Below, in pieces: positions 18,081-25,695 of a DNA stretch of 41,364 nt. The position numbers were made by a program, and so were the translations under genes. Source of the DNA: an uncultured Bacteroidales bacterium (GTDB lineage Bacteria > Bacteroidota > Bacteroidia > Bacteroidales > Bacteroidaceae); the NCBI GenBank assembly GCA_902784475.1, contig CACZUX010000018.1, positions 1 through 41,364 of the forward strand. The letters are read 5' to 3'. The number at the start of each line of letters is the position of its first letter. The first letter of the stretch is position 1. The notes under the pieces were generated by a model, which saw only the letters and a program-made list of their open reading frames with translations, had not been told where the DNA came from and did not search any database.

Positions 18081-19421
18081 TCAGTCGCGGCGGAAAATAT
18101 CGCGCGTGTAAACCTTATCCTGAACATCGCTGAGGCAGTCGTCGAAACGATTGGCAATGATGGCGCGCGAGAGGCGCTTGAATTCGCAGAGATCGTTCAC
18201 CACGCGACTGCCGAAGAAGAGCGTGCCGTCGGCCAGAGTGGGCTCGTAGATGACGATGTTAGCACCCTTGGCCTTGATGCGCTTCATGATGCCCTGAATG
18301 GCGCTCTGACGGAAGTTGTCGGAGTTGGATTTCATCGTGAGGCGATAGACGCCGATGGTGGGAGGCTCGACACTTGCGGCGTTGTGTCCGTAGGTGTTGT
18401 TCTCGCTGTAGGCAAACCATCCGGCCTTGCGCAACACGGCGTCGGCGATGTAGTCTTTGCGCGTGCGGTTGGACTGCACGATGGCCGTCATCATGTCCTG
18501 CGGCACATCCTGATAGTTGGCCAGAAGCTGCTTCGTGTCTTTGGGTAGACAATAGCCGCCATAGCCGAAGGAGGGATTGTTGTAGTGCGTGCCGATGCGG
18601 GGATCCAGACCGATGCCCTGAATGATGGCGGCGGTGTCGAGACCCTTGACTTCGGCGTAGGTGTCGAGCTCGTTGAAGTAGGAAACGCGCAGCGCCAGAT
18701 AGGTGTTGGCGAAAAGCTTCACGGCTTCAGCCTCTGTAGAACCCATAAAGAGCACGCGCTCAGTGGCTTGCGTGAGCGGCAGCGTGCCTCCCGGATTCAG
18801 TTCGCCAGCAATCTTCGAGCCCTCCACCAACAGGCTGGCAAAGAGTCTTGCGGCCTCCTTCAACTCCTCCAGATTGTCCACCTCGAAGAGCTTGGGCACG
18901 CCGACGATGATGCGGCTGGGATAGAGATTGTCGTAGAGCGCCTTGGATTCGCGCAGGAATTCGGGCGAGAAAATGAGACGAAGACCCTTGCCGTAGCGCT
19001 TGTAAAGCTGGCGGCAATAACCCACGGGAATGGTGGACTTGATGACCATCACGGCCCCGGGATTCACCTCACGGACGAGGTCGATCACCTCTTCGACGTG
19101 AGAAGTGTCGAAGAAGTTTTTCTCGCTGTCGTAGTTGGTGGGAGCGGCAATCACCACAAAGTCGGCATCGGCATAAGCCTCGCGCCCGTCGAGTGTGGCA
19201 CGAAGGCCCTTTTCGCCGTCGGGATTCACCACTTTGGGGAGATACTGCTCCAGGTAATCGTCCTGAATGGGCGAAACGCCGCGATTGATCTTCTCCACCT
19301 TTTCGGGAACAACGTCCACCGCCGTCACGCGACGGTGTTGCGCCAGAAGTGTGGCGATGGAGAGTCCCACATATCCCGTGCCGGCAACGGCTATCTTCAA
19401 GTTTTTGAAATCCCTCATCAT
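18081..19421 (-). CDS. ugd: UDP-glucose 6-dehydrogenase
   Basis: A 446-aa NAD-dependent enzyme that oxidises UDP-glucose to UDP-glucuronate for polysaccharide synthesis. The Rossmann motif GTGYVGLS is at 14-21, SPEFLRES at 152-159, and the catalytic C291 in GGYCLPKDT. Compared with my memory of close homologues, residues about 203-222 (within [18 protein letters not shown]) form an extra loop of roughly 15 residues between EGS and LFMG. It follows tRNA-Arg by 34 nt with no promoter of its own visible. Start could be M1 or M2. Confidence 0.95.
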   Translation of the reverse strand: MMRDFKNLKIAVAGTGYVGLSIATLLAQHRRVTAVDVVPEKVEKINRGVSPIQDDYLEQYLPKVVNPDGEKGLRATLDGREAYADADFVVIAAPTNYDSEKNFFDTSHVEEVIDLVREVNPGAVMVIKSTIPVGYCRQLYKRYGKGLRLIFSPEFLRESKALYDNLYPSRIIVGVPKLFEVDNLEELKEAARLFASLLVEGSKIAGELNPGGTLPLTQATERVLFMGSTEAEAVKLFANTYLALRVSYFNELDTYAEVKGLDTAAIIQGIGLDPRIGTHYNNPSFGYGGYCLPKDTKQLLANYQDVPQDMMTAIVQSNRTRKDYIADAVLRKAGWFAYSENNTYGHNAASVEPPTIGVYRLTMKSNSDNFRQSAIQGIMKRIKAKGANIVIYEPTLADGTLFFGSRVVNDLCEFKRLSRAIIANRFDDCLSDVQDKVYTRDIFRRD

Positions 19422-19455
19422 TCGACTTTAAGGTTATGCTTTCAACGAAAAGGAG

Positions 19456-19529
19456 TGATTCCGTTGGGATTCGAACCCAAGACCCACAGCTTAGAAGGCT
19501 GTTGCTCTATCCAACTGAGCTACGGAACC
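19456..19529 (-). tRNA. tRNA-Arg (anticodon TCT)
   Basis: A complete 74-nt cloverleaf can be folded: a 7-bp acceptor stem (GGTTCCG/CGGAATC, one G-U), a D arm with AGTTGGATAGA, an anticodon arm ACAGC-CTTCTAA-GCTGT giving anticodon TCT, a variable loop, and a T arm with TTCGAAT. The discriminator is A and CCA is not encoded. A -7 box lies 14 nt upstream. It reads AGA codons. Confidence 0.97.
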
Positions 19530-19543
19530 ATCCAAAATCGCGG

Positions 19544-19551
19544 CAAAGGTA
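19544..19551 (-). promoter_or_regulatory. tRNA-Arg/ugd promoter, -7 box TACCTTTG
   Basis: TACCTTTG on the minus strand ends 14 nt before the tRNA 5' end. As ugd follows the tRNA by 34 nt without another box, this promoter probably serves both. Confidence 0.7.
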
Positions 19552-19625
19552 TGAAAAATTTTGGAGTTAGACGGATACAGGCACTATTTTTTTTGGAAAA
19601 GCGGCCGGATATGTCATCTTTTTCG

Positions 19626-19633
19626 TATCTTTG
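19626..19633 (+). promoter_or_regulatory. ribE promoter, -7 box TATCTTTG
   Basis: TATCTTTG, the commonest form of the Bacteroidetes -7 element, sits 36 nt before the riboflavin synthase ATG. No FMN riboswitch fits in the short leader. Confidence 0.75.
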
Positions 19634-19669
19634 CGGGGCAAATACAAATATAAAGAGGAATAAACGACT

Positions 19670-20284
19670 ATGTTTTCAGGAATTGTGGAGGCCACAGCGC
19701 GCGTGGTGGCCATTGAACACGATGGGGGCAACGTGCATCTGACTCTCACCTGCCCTTTCGCCCGTGAACTCGGCATCGACCAGTCGGTGGCGCACAACGG
19801 CGTCTGCCTCACCGTAGTCCGCTTGTTGGAGACGGCCGAAGGTCCGGCTTATACGGTGACGGCGATGCGCGAAACGCTCGAGCGCTCCAATCTGGGCCAG
19901 CTCAAAGAAGGCGACGAAGTCAACGTGGAACGCTCGATGGTGATGAACGGCCGCCTGGACGGCCACATCGTGCAGGGACACGTGGACCAGACGGCCCTCT
20001 GCACCGACGTCGAGGAGCAGGACGGCAGCTTCCAGTTCACATTTAAATACGATACGTCAAAATACTTAGTCAGAAGAGGTTACTTCTGTGTGGACAAAGG
20101 CAGCGTGACGGTCAACGGCGTCTCGCTCACCGTCTGCCGTCCGACGGAAGACACATTCCAGGTGTGCATCATTCCCTACACCTACGAGCACACCAATTTT
20201 CACAACATCAAGGCGGGCAGTCGGGTGAACCTGGAGTTTGACATCCTGGGGAAATACATCGCCCGCATGCAGAGTCTGCTCTAA
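19670..20284 (+). CDS. ribE: Riboflavin synthase, alpha subunit
   Basis: A 204-aa enzyme that dismutates two 6,7-dimethyl-8-ribityllumazine molecules into riboflavin. It begins with the family's MFSGIVE and consists of two lumazine-binding repeats (about 1-95 and 96-190), each with a conserved VNGVSLTV/HNGVCLTV-type motif. The GHIVQGHVDQT segment opens the second repeat. It has its own promoter and is followed by a weak hairpin and another promoter, so it looks monocistronic. Other rib genes are absent from the window. Confidence 0.95.
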   Translation: MFSGIVEATARVVAIEHDGGNVHLTLTCPFARELGIDQSVAHNGVCLTVVRLLETAEGPAYTVTAMRETLERSNLGQLKEGDEVNVERSMVMNGRLDGHIVQGHVDQTALCTDVEEQDGSFQFTFKYDTSKYLVRRGYFCVDKGSVTVNGVSLTVCRPTEDTFQVCIIPYTYEHTNFHNIKAGSRVNLEFDILGKYIARMQSLL

Positions 20285-20291
20285 AGTCTCC

Positions 20292-20309
20292 GGCGCCTAA
20301 AAAAGCGCC
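20292..20309 (+). terminator. Possible weak terminator after ribE
   Basis: GGCGC and GCGCC (5 bp) enclose an A-rich 8-nt loop 7 nt after the ribE stop, followed by TTAACTTTGTT. The stem is short, so this is tentative. Confidence 0.35.
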
Positions 20310-20360
20310 TTAACTTTGTTAAAAATACAAAACAAAGGGGGCAAAGTTCGATTTTTTTCG

Positions 20361-20368
20361 TATCTTTG
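20361..20368 (+). promoter_or_regulatory. Promoter of the efflux operon, -7 box TATCTTTG
   Basis: TATCTTTG lies 67 nt upstream of the tolC-like ATG. It is the only clear promoter box seen before the ten-gene run that ends at the terminator at 32057-32095. Confidence 0.75.
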
Positions 20369-20435
20369 TCCCCGAATTGCGCAAACAGAGCTTGTGCAAA
20401 GGCATAAACACCGCTGATAAGAAAGAAAAAACAAT

Positions 20436-21770
20436 ATGAAAAAACTGATGACGTTGGCAGCATTTCTCGCGGGCGCGCTCGGCGCGAATGCAGAAATGTG
20501 GACGCTCCGCGAGTGCATCGACTACGCTCTGGAGCACAACATCACGATCAACAAAAACCGTGTGCTTCAGGAGACGGGCGAAAGCAATCTGGCACAGTAC
20601 AAGAGCCAGCTCTGGCCTTCACTCACCTTCTCCACGATGCAAAACGTCACCTATCGCCCGCTTCAGGACGACATCACAACGCGTACGGTAGACGGTCAGG
20701 TGACGATCAGCAGCAACAAAGTCACCGGCAACAGTAACTACAATCTCGCCATGAACTGGACCGTGTGGAACGGCGGCGTGAACTATCTCAACGTGCGCAA
20801 CCAGCGCATCACCAACAAAATCGCCGAACAGACCACCGAGACTTCGGAGAAGACCATTCAGGAGCAGATCACGCAGTTCTACGTGCAGATTCTCTTCTCG
20901 AAGGAGGCCGAAGCGGTGAACGAGCGTTTGGCCGAAACGGCCCGCCGTCAGTGGGAGCGCGGACAGGAGATGATGAATCAGGGACAGATGTCGAGAGCCG
21001 ACGTCGTGCAGCTGGAAGCCCAGAAGGCTGCCGCCGAATACAACATCGTCGCCGCCAAGACGCAGACGGCCAACTACCGCCGTCAGCTCAAGAGGCTGCT
21101 TCAGCTGGACCTGAACGAAGAGTTCGACGTGGAGAGCCCCGTGCCTGCCGACGATGCCGCAATGGCGGACATTCCTTCGGCGCAGGAGGTTTATGCCGAA
21201 GCTCTGGCCTCAAGGCCCGAGATACGTGGTGCGGAACTCGGTGTGGAGCAGGCTGAACTGGCCTACAACATCGCCAAAAGAGGCTTCTACCCCACTATCT
21301 CCGTGAGCGCCAACGTAGGCGATTCGCACAACACGGCCAACGACAACAGCGTGGGCGACCAGCTGAGAACGAATCTCGCCGGAAGCGCCGGCGTCAACAT
21401 CAGCGTGCCCCTCTGGGATCAGCGCAAAACCAAAACGGCCAAAGAGAAAGCGCGCCAGCAGATGACGACCGCCCGTCTGGATCTGGCCGACAAGCGGCAG
21501 ACGCTCTCCAGCTCCATCGAGCAGTTTTGGCTCAACGCCACCAGCAACCAACAGCGTTTTGTGAGCGCGCAGGCCAAACTCAAGAGTCAGGAAGAAAGTT
21601 ACCGTCTGGTGGACGAGCAGTTTCACAACGGACTGAAGAACGTGGTGGATGTGCTCGAAGCCCGCGACAACATGCTCTCTGCCGAGCAGACCAAGCTGGA
21701 GAGCAAGTACAACACCATTCTCAACAGCGCGCTGCTCCGCTTCTACATGGGCGAAGACATTGATTTGTAA
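20436..21770 (+). CDS. TolC-family outer-membrane efflux protein
   Basis: A 444-aa protein with a signal peptide (about 1-19, ending GANA). The two-fold repeated helical organisation of TolC proteins is visible as long coiled-coil stretches rich in Q, E, K and A (about 150-225 and 350-430), including QFHNGLKNVVDVLEARDNML. It should form the outer-membrane exit duct for the adaptor and ABC pump encoded just downstream (35-nt gap). Substrate unknown. Confidence 0.93.
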   Translation: MKKLMTLAAFLAGALGANAEMWTLRECIDYALEHNITINKNRVLQETGESNLAQYKSQLWPSLTFSTMQNVTYRPLQDDITTRTVDGQVTISSNKVTGNSNYNLAMNWTVWNGGVNYLNVRNQRITNKIAEQTTETSEKTIQEQITQFYVQILFSKEAEAVNERLAETARRQWERGQEMMNQGQMSRADVVQLEAQKAAAEYNIVAAKTQTANYRRQLKRLLQLDLNEEFDVESPVPADDAAMADIPSAQEVYAEALASRPEIRGAELGVEQAELAYNIAKRGFYPTISVSANVGDSHNTANDNSVGDQLRTNLAGSAGVNISVPLWDQRKTKTAKEKARQQMTTARLDLADKRQTLSSSIEQFWLNATSNQQRFVSAQAKLKSQEESYRLVDEQFHNGLKNVVDVLEARDNMLSAEQTKLESKYNTILNSALLRFYMGEDIDL

Positions 21771-21805
21771 AACACAACAACGCAAACGAAAAGCATTACA
21801 ATAAT

Positions 21806-22960
21806 ATGAAGAAAATCGTATTACTGCTTGCGGCCGCAGCAACTCTTACATTTGACAGTTGCAAGAAAGGCCCCGAGTTCATCTACTCCACCGAAACGGT
21901 GGCGCGCCGCGACATCACCACCAGCGTGACGGCCACAGGCACCATCGAGCCTGTGACAAAAGTGGAAGTCGGCACTCAGGTGAGCGGCATCGTGAGCCAT
22001 CTCTATGTGGACTACAATAGCCAGGTGAAAGCCGGACAGGTGATTGCCGAGCTCGACCGCACCAATCTGATATCCGAGGTGGAGAACACCCGTGCCATGC
22101 TCAAGAGCGCCGAGAGCGATTTCGCCTATCAGACGCTCAACTTCGAGCGTTATCAGGCGCTTTACGATAAAGGGCTTGTGAGCGCCAACGATTTCGACAA
22201 GGCCCGTTTGGCCTACAACCAGTCCAAAGAGACTGTGGTGCAGCGCCGCGAAGGCGTGAAGAAGGCCGAGACGAATCTCGGCTACGCCACCATCACGAGC
22301 CCCATCGACGGCATCGTCATCTCCAAGGAGGTGGAGCAGGGCCAGACGGTGGCTTCGAGCTTCAACACCCCCACCCTGTTCACCATCGCCCAGGACCTCA
22401 CGCAGATGAGGGTCATCGCCAATGTGGACGAGGCCGATATCGGCGAGGTGAACGAGGGGCAGAGAGTGAGCTTCACGGTGGACGCTTTTCCCAACGACAC
22501 GTTTGAAGGCGTCGTGAGCCAGGTGCGCCTGGAGGCTACGACAACGAGCAATGTGGTGACCTACGAAGTGGTCATCTCGGCCTCCAACGACGACCTGAAA
22601 CTGAAGCCCGGTCTGACGGCCAACGTCACCATCTACACCCTCGAATTAAGAGACGCCGTTGCCGTTCCCAGCAAGGCCTTCAGATTTACACCCTCGGAGG
22701 CAATGCTTAACGAAGGCGAAAGCATAGAAGACACGCCGCAGAAGGGCTCCAAGGTGTGGGTGAAGGAAGGACCGGTGCTGAAGGCTTACATCGTTGAGCC
22801 CGGCACCACCAACGGCATGCTCACCGAGGTGAAGAGCGGACTCAATGAGGGCCAGGAGGTCATCGTTGACGTCACGTCCACCGAGATAGAGGTTGAAGAG
22901 GAGAAGGCTCAGAACCCCTTCATGCCCCACCCCAGAAAGAGAGAAGAAAAGAAGAAGTGA
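21806..22960 (+). CDS. MacA-like periplasmic adaptor (membrane fusion protein)
   Basis: A 384-aa HlyD/MacA-type adaptor linking a MacB-like pump to TolC. The N-terminus is hydrophobic and has a possible lipidation site at C19 (TFDSC, an unusual lipobox). Biotinyl-lipoyl-like halves (VEVGTQVSGIV and TITSPIDGIVISKEVEQGQTV) flank a coiled-coil hairpin (about 85-160), followed by beta-barrel and membrane-proximal domains. The tail is strongly charged (EEEKAQ ... KREEKKK). Its stop overlaps the start of the ATPase gene (TGATG). Confidence 0.93.
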   Translation: MKKIVLLLAAAATLTFDSCKKGPEFIYSTETVARRDITTSVTATGTIEPVTKVEVGTQVSGIVSHLYVDYNSQVKAGQVIAELDRTNLISEVENTRAMLKSAESDFAYQTLNFERYQALYDKGLVSANDFDKARLAYNQSKETVVQRREGVKKAETNLGYATITSPIDGIVISKEVEQGQTVASSFNTPTLFTIAQDLTQMRVIANVDEADIGEVNEGQRVSFTVDAFPNDTFEGVVSQVRLEATTTSNVVTYEVVISASNDDLKLKPGLTANVTIYTLELRDAVAVPSKAFRFTPSEAMLNEGESIEDTPQKGSKVWVKEGPVLKAYIVEPGTTNGMLTEVKSGLNEGQEVIVDVTSTEIEVEEEKAQNPFMPHPRKREEKKK

Positions 22961-23718
22961 TGAGCGCAATGGAAAGAAAGGTTGTCATCGAACTGGATAA
23001 CGTGAAGCGCGACTTCCGCGTGGGCAGCGAGACGGTGCATGCTCTGCGCGGCGTCAGTTTCAAGATCTACGAGGGTGAGTTTGTCACCATCATGGGCACT
23101 TCGGGCTCCGGCAAGAGTACGCTGCTCAACCAGCTCGGATGTCTGGATACACCCACTTCCGGCGAATACTATCTGGACGGCATTCCCGTGAGAAACATGA
23201 AGCGCTCGCAGAGAGCCGTGCTGAGAAACCGCAAGATCGGCTTCGTCTTTCAGAACTACAATCTGCTGGCCAAAACCACTGCGGTGGAGAACGTGGAGCT
23301 GCCCCTGATGTACAACACCACCTACAGCGCCAAACAGCGTCGCGAGGCCGCCGTGAAAGCCCTCAACGCCGTCGGTCTGGGCGACCGTCTGGAGCACAAG
23401 TCCAACCAGATGTCCGGCGGTCAGATGCAGCGTGTGGCCATTGCGCGTGCGCTGGTCAACAATCCCGCCGTGATTCTGGCCGACGAGGCAACGGGTAATC
23501 TGGACACCCGCACGAGTTTCGAGATGCTGGTACTCTTCCAGAAGCTCCATCGCGAGGGCCGCACCATCATCTTCGTGACCCACAACCCCGAGATTGCGCA
23601 ATACTCCTCACGCAACATCATGCTGCGCGACGGCAAAATACGTGAAGACGTCGAGAACAACAATATCCTGAGCGCGGAAGAGGCGCTGGCCGCATTGCCC
23701 AAGCCTCAGGACGACTGA
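22960..23718 (+). CDS. MacB-like ABC transporter ATP-binding protein
   Basis: A 252-aa ATPase of the LolD/MacB class. Walker A GTSGSGKS is at 46-53, the signature is MSGGQMQR, Walker B is VILADEATGNLD, and the H-loop is in FVTHNPE. I choose ATG 22960 over GTG 22957 because it overlaps the adaptor stop as TGATG. The ATPase and permease are separate polypeptides here, unlike fused E. coli MacB. It should power efflux with the adjacent permease, adaptor and TolC. Confidence 0.95.
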   Translation: MSAMERKVVIELDNVKRDFRVGSETVHALRGVSFKIYEGEFVTIMGTSGSGKSTLLNQLGCLDTPTSGEYYLDGIPVRNMKRSQRAVLRNRKIGFVFQNYNLLAKTTAVENVELPLMYNTTYSAKQRREAAVKALNAVGLGDRLEHKSNQMSGGQMQRVAIARALVNNPAVILADEATGNLDTRTSFEMLVLFQKLHREGRTIIFVTHNPEIAQYSSRNIMLRDGKIREDVENNNILSAEEALAALPKPQDD

Positions 23719-23741
23719 ATACAGATATAAGGAAAGAGACT

Positions 23742-24959
23742 ATGAGCTTTACCAATTTGATACGCGTGGCCATCAGGGCTATTCTGAGCAACAAGAGCAG
23801 AACGCTGCTCTCGACGCTCGGCATCATCATCGGTGTGGCCGCCGTCATCATCATGATGTCCATCGGACAGGGATCGAAGGAGAGCATCCGGCAGGAGATT
23901 TCCAAGATGGGCTCCAACGTGATCACCATCCGTCCCGGTGCCGACATGAGAGGCGGCGTGCGCCAGGACCCCAGCGCGATGCAGACGCTCAAGATGTCGG
24001 ATTACGAGAGTATGCTCTCCGGCCTGAAATACGTGCAGCACGTTTCGCCGGAAGTGACTCAGGCCGGACAGGTGGTCAATGGCAACAACAATACGACAAC
24101 CACCATCTACGGCGAAGCGCCCGAGTATATGACCATCAAGCTCTGGACCGTGCAGGAAGGCGACTGTTTCACGGATGAAGACGTCTGTAAGAACGCCAAA
24201 GTCTGTGTCATCGGCAAGACGGTGGCCGACGAACTCTTTCCCGGCGGACAGAATCCCATCGGCCGCTCCATTCGCTTCAAGAACATTCCTTTCAGAGTGG
24301 TCGGTGTGCTCAAGAGCAAGGGCTACAACAACTGGGGTATGGACCAGGACAATCTGATCATCGCCCCCTACACCACCGTGATGAAGCGTATCGCCGCTCA
24401 AACTTATTTCTCCAGCATCAGCGTGAGTGCGCTCTCTGAAGAAGTCAGCGAGAAGGCCATCGAAGAACTCACCGCCCTCTTGCGGGCCAACCATAAAATA
24501 AAGGAGGGGATGGACGATGACTTCACCATCCGATCGCAGCAGGAAATCATGGAGACGATGTCGTCGACGATGGACACCGTGACGCTCATCCTCGTGGTGG
24601 CAGCGGCATTCTCCCTGCTGGTGGCCGGCATCGGCATCATGAACATCATGCTGGTGAGTGTGACGGAACGCACGAAGGAGATTGGCTTGCGCATGAGCGT
24701 CGGCGCCCGCGGACGCGATATCTCACGCCAGTTCCTCTTCGAGAGCATCATCATCTCGCTGTCGGGCGGACTGATCGGCATCGGTGTCGGTTATCTGGGC
24801 AGCTGGGCGGCACAGTTGATGATGTTGCCCGCCAGCGTGCCTCTGTGGAGCGTCCTGCTCTCGTTCGGTGTGTGTGCCTGCATCGGTCTCATCTTCGGCT
24901 ATGTGCCTGCCAGAAAGGCGGCGCTCATGGACCCCATAGAAGCGCTCAGGTATGAATAA
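23742..24959 (+). CDS. MacB-like ABC transporter permease
   Basis: A 405-aa FtsX-fold permease. One N-terminal transmembrane helix (about 18-44, STLGIIIGVAAVIIMMSIG) is followed by a MacB periplasmic core domain (about 45-250) and three C-terminal helices (about 280-395), with the conserved GIMNIMLVSVTERTKEIG coupling segment. The topology is that of MacB-type mechanotransmission pumps, which expel substrates from the periplasm. It lies 23 nt after the ATPase gene. Confidence 0.94.
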   Translation: MSFTNLIRVAIRAILSNKSRTLLSTLGIIIGVAAVIIMMSIGQGSKESIRQEISKMGSNVITIRPGADMRGGVRQDPSAMQTLKMSDYESMLSGLKYVQHVSPEVTQAGQVVNGNNNTTTTIYGEAPEYMTIKLWTVQEGDCFTDEDVCKNAKVCVIGKTVADELFPGGQNPIGRSIRFKNIPFRVVGVLKSKGYNNWGMDQDNLIIAPYTTVMKRIAAQTYFSSISVSALSEEVSEKAIEELTALLRANHKIKEGMDDDFTIRSQQEIMETMSSTMDTVTLILVVAAAFSLLVAGIGIMNIMLVSVTERTKEIGLRMSVGARGRDISRQFLFESIIISLSGGLIGIGVGYLGSWAAQLMMLPASVPLWSVLLSFGVCACIGLIFGYVPARKAALMDPIEALRYE

Positions 24960-24987
24960 TTATATAGGAACAAACAAAAACAATAAT

Positions 24988-25668
24988 ATGAAAAAGATTG
25001 CTTTGATGCTGTTGGCCGTATGCCTCACAATGGGCGTTTGCGCCAAGGAAAAGAAAGACGACAGTAAGTATCTGGTTGGTGCCGTGAAGACCGAGAACGG
25101 TCTCATCACCTTCTCCAAGACTTTTACGATTAAGGGTATGACCGAAGAACAGCTCAAGCCTTTGGTTTTGGGCTACATCAAGACGACGCTCGTGGGCGGC
25201 GGCATTGAAGGTCCCCGCACGCGTCTTGTGAGCGACGGCAAAGAAGACGGTCTGATGGTGGCCAGAGTGGAAGAATGGATGGTGTTCAAGAAGAAGTTTG
25301 CCTATCTCGATGCCACCCGTTTCCGCTACACTGTCACCGCATCTGTCAAAGGCAGTACCGTGTCGATGAAGATCAACCAGATCAGCTATCTCTACGACGA
25401 GAAGATTGACGACGAGAACAAGCCTACGGGCGAAGAAGGCATCACCTATGTGGCCGAAGAGTGGATCGACGACGAGAACGGACTCAACAAGACCAAAACG
25501 AAGTTGCATGTCGGCAGCGGCAAGTTCCGTCGCAAGACCTGCGACCGTGCGGAGCAAATCTTCGACAAAATGATGGATTTCTTCGAGCAGGAGGCCGAAG
25601 AGAAAGAGGCCAAGGAGCAGCCGAAGCCCCAGCCCGTTAAGAAGAGAAAATATATCACTGAGGAATAA
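24988..25668 (+). CDS. DUF4468-type secreted protein
   Basis: A 226-aa protein with a signal peptide ending near VCA-KE. The core (about 35-190) resembles the DUF4468 (TBP-like fold) family common in Bacteroidetes, with FSKTFTIKGMTEEQL near its start. The C-terminus is a charged tail (EQEAEEKEAKEQ then KKRKY). I choose ATG 24988 since it gives an immediate signal peptide; the ATG at 24952 overlaps the permease end. The function of the family is unknown. Its place between the pump and a porin suggests an envelope role. Confidence 0.85.
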   Translation: MKKIALMLLAVCLTMGVCAKEKKDDSKYLVGAVKTENGLITFSKTFTIKGMTEEQLKPLVLGYIKTTLVGGGIEGPRTRLVSDGKEDGLMVARVEEWMVFKKKFAYLDATRFRYTVTASVKGSTVSMKINQISYLYDEKIDDENKPTGEEGITYVAEEWIDDENGLNKTKTKLHVGSGKFRRKTCDRAEQIFDKMMDFFEQEAEEKEAKEQPKPQPVKKRKYITEE

Positions 25669-25695
25669 ACGGTGAGTTCACTTAAGAACCATAAT

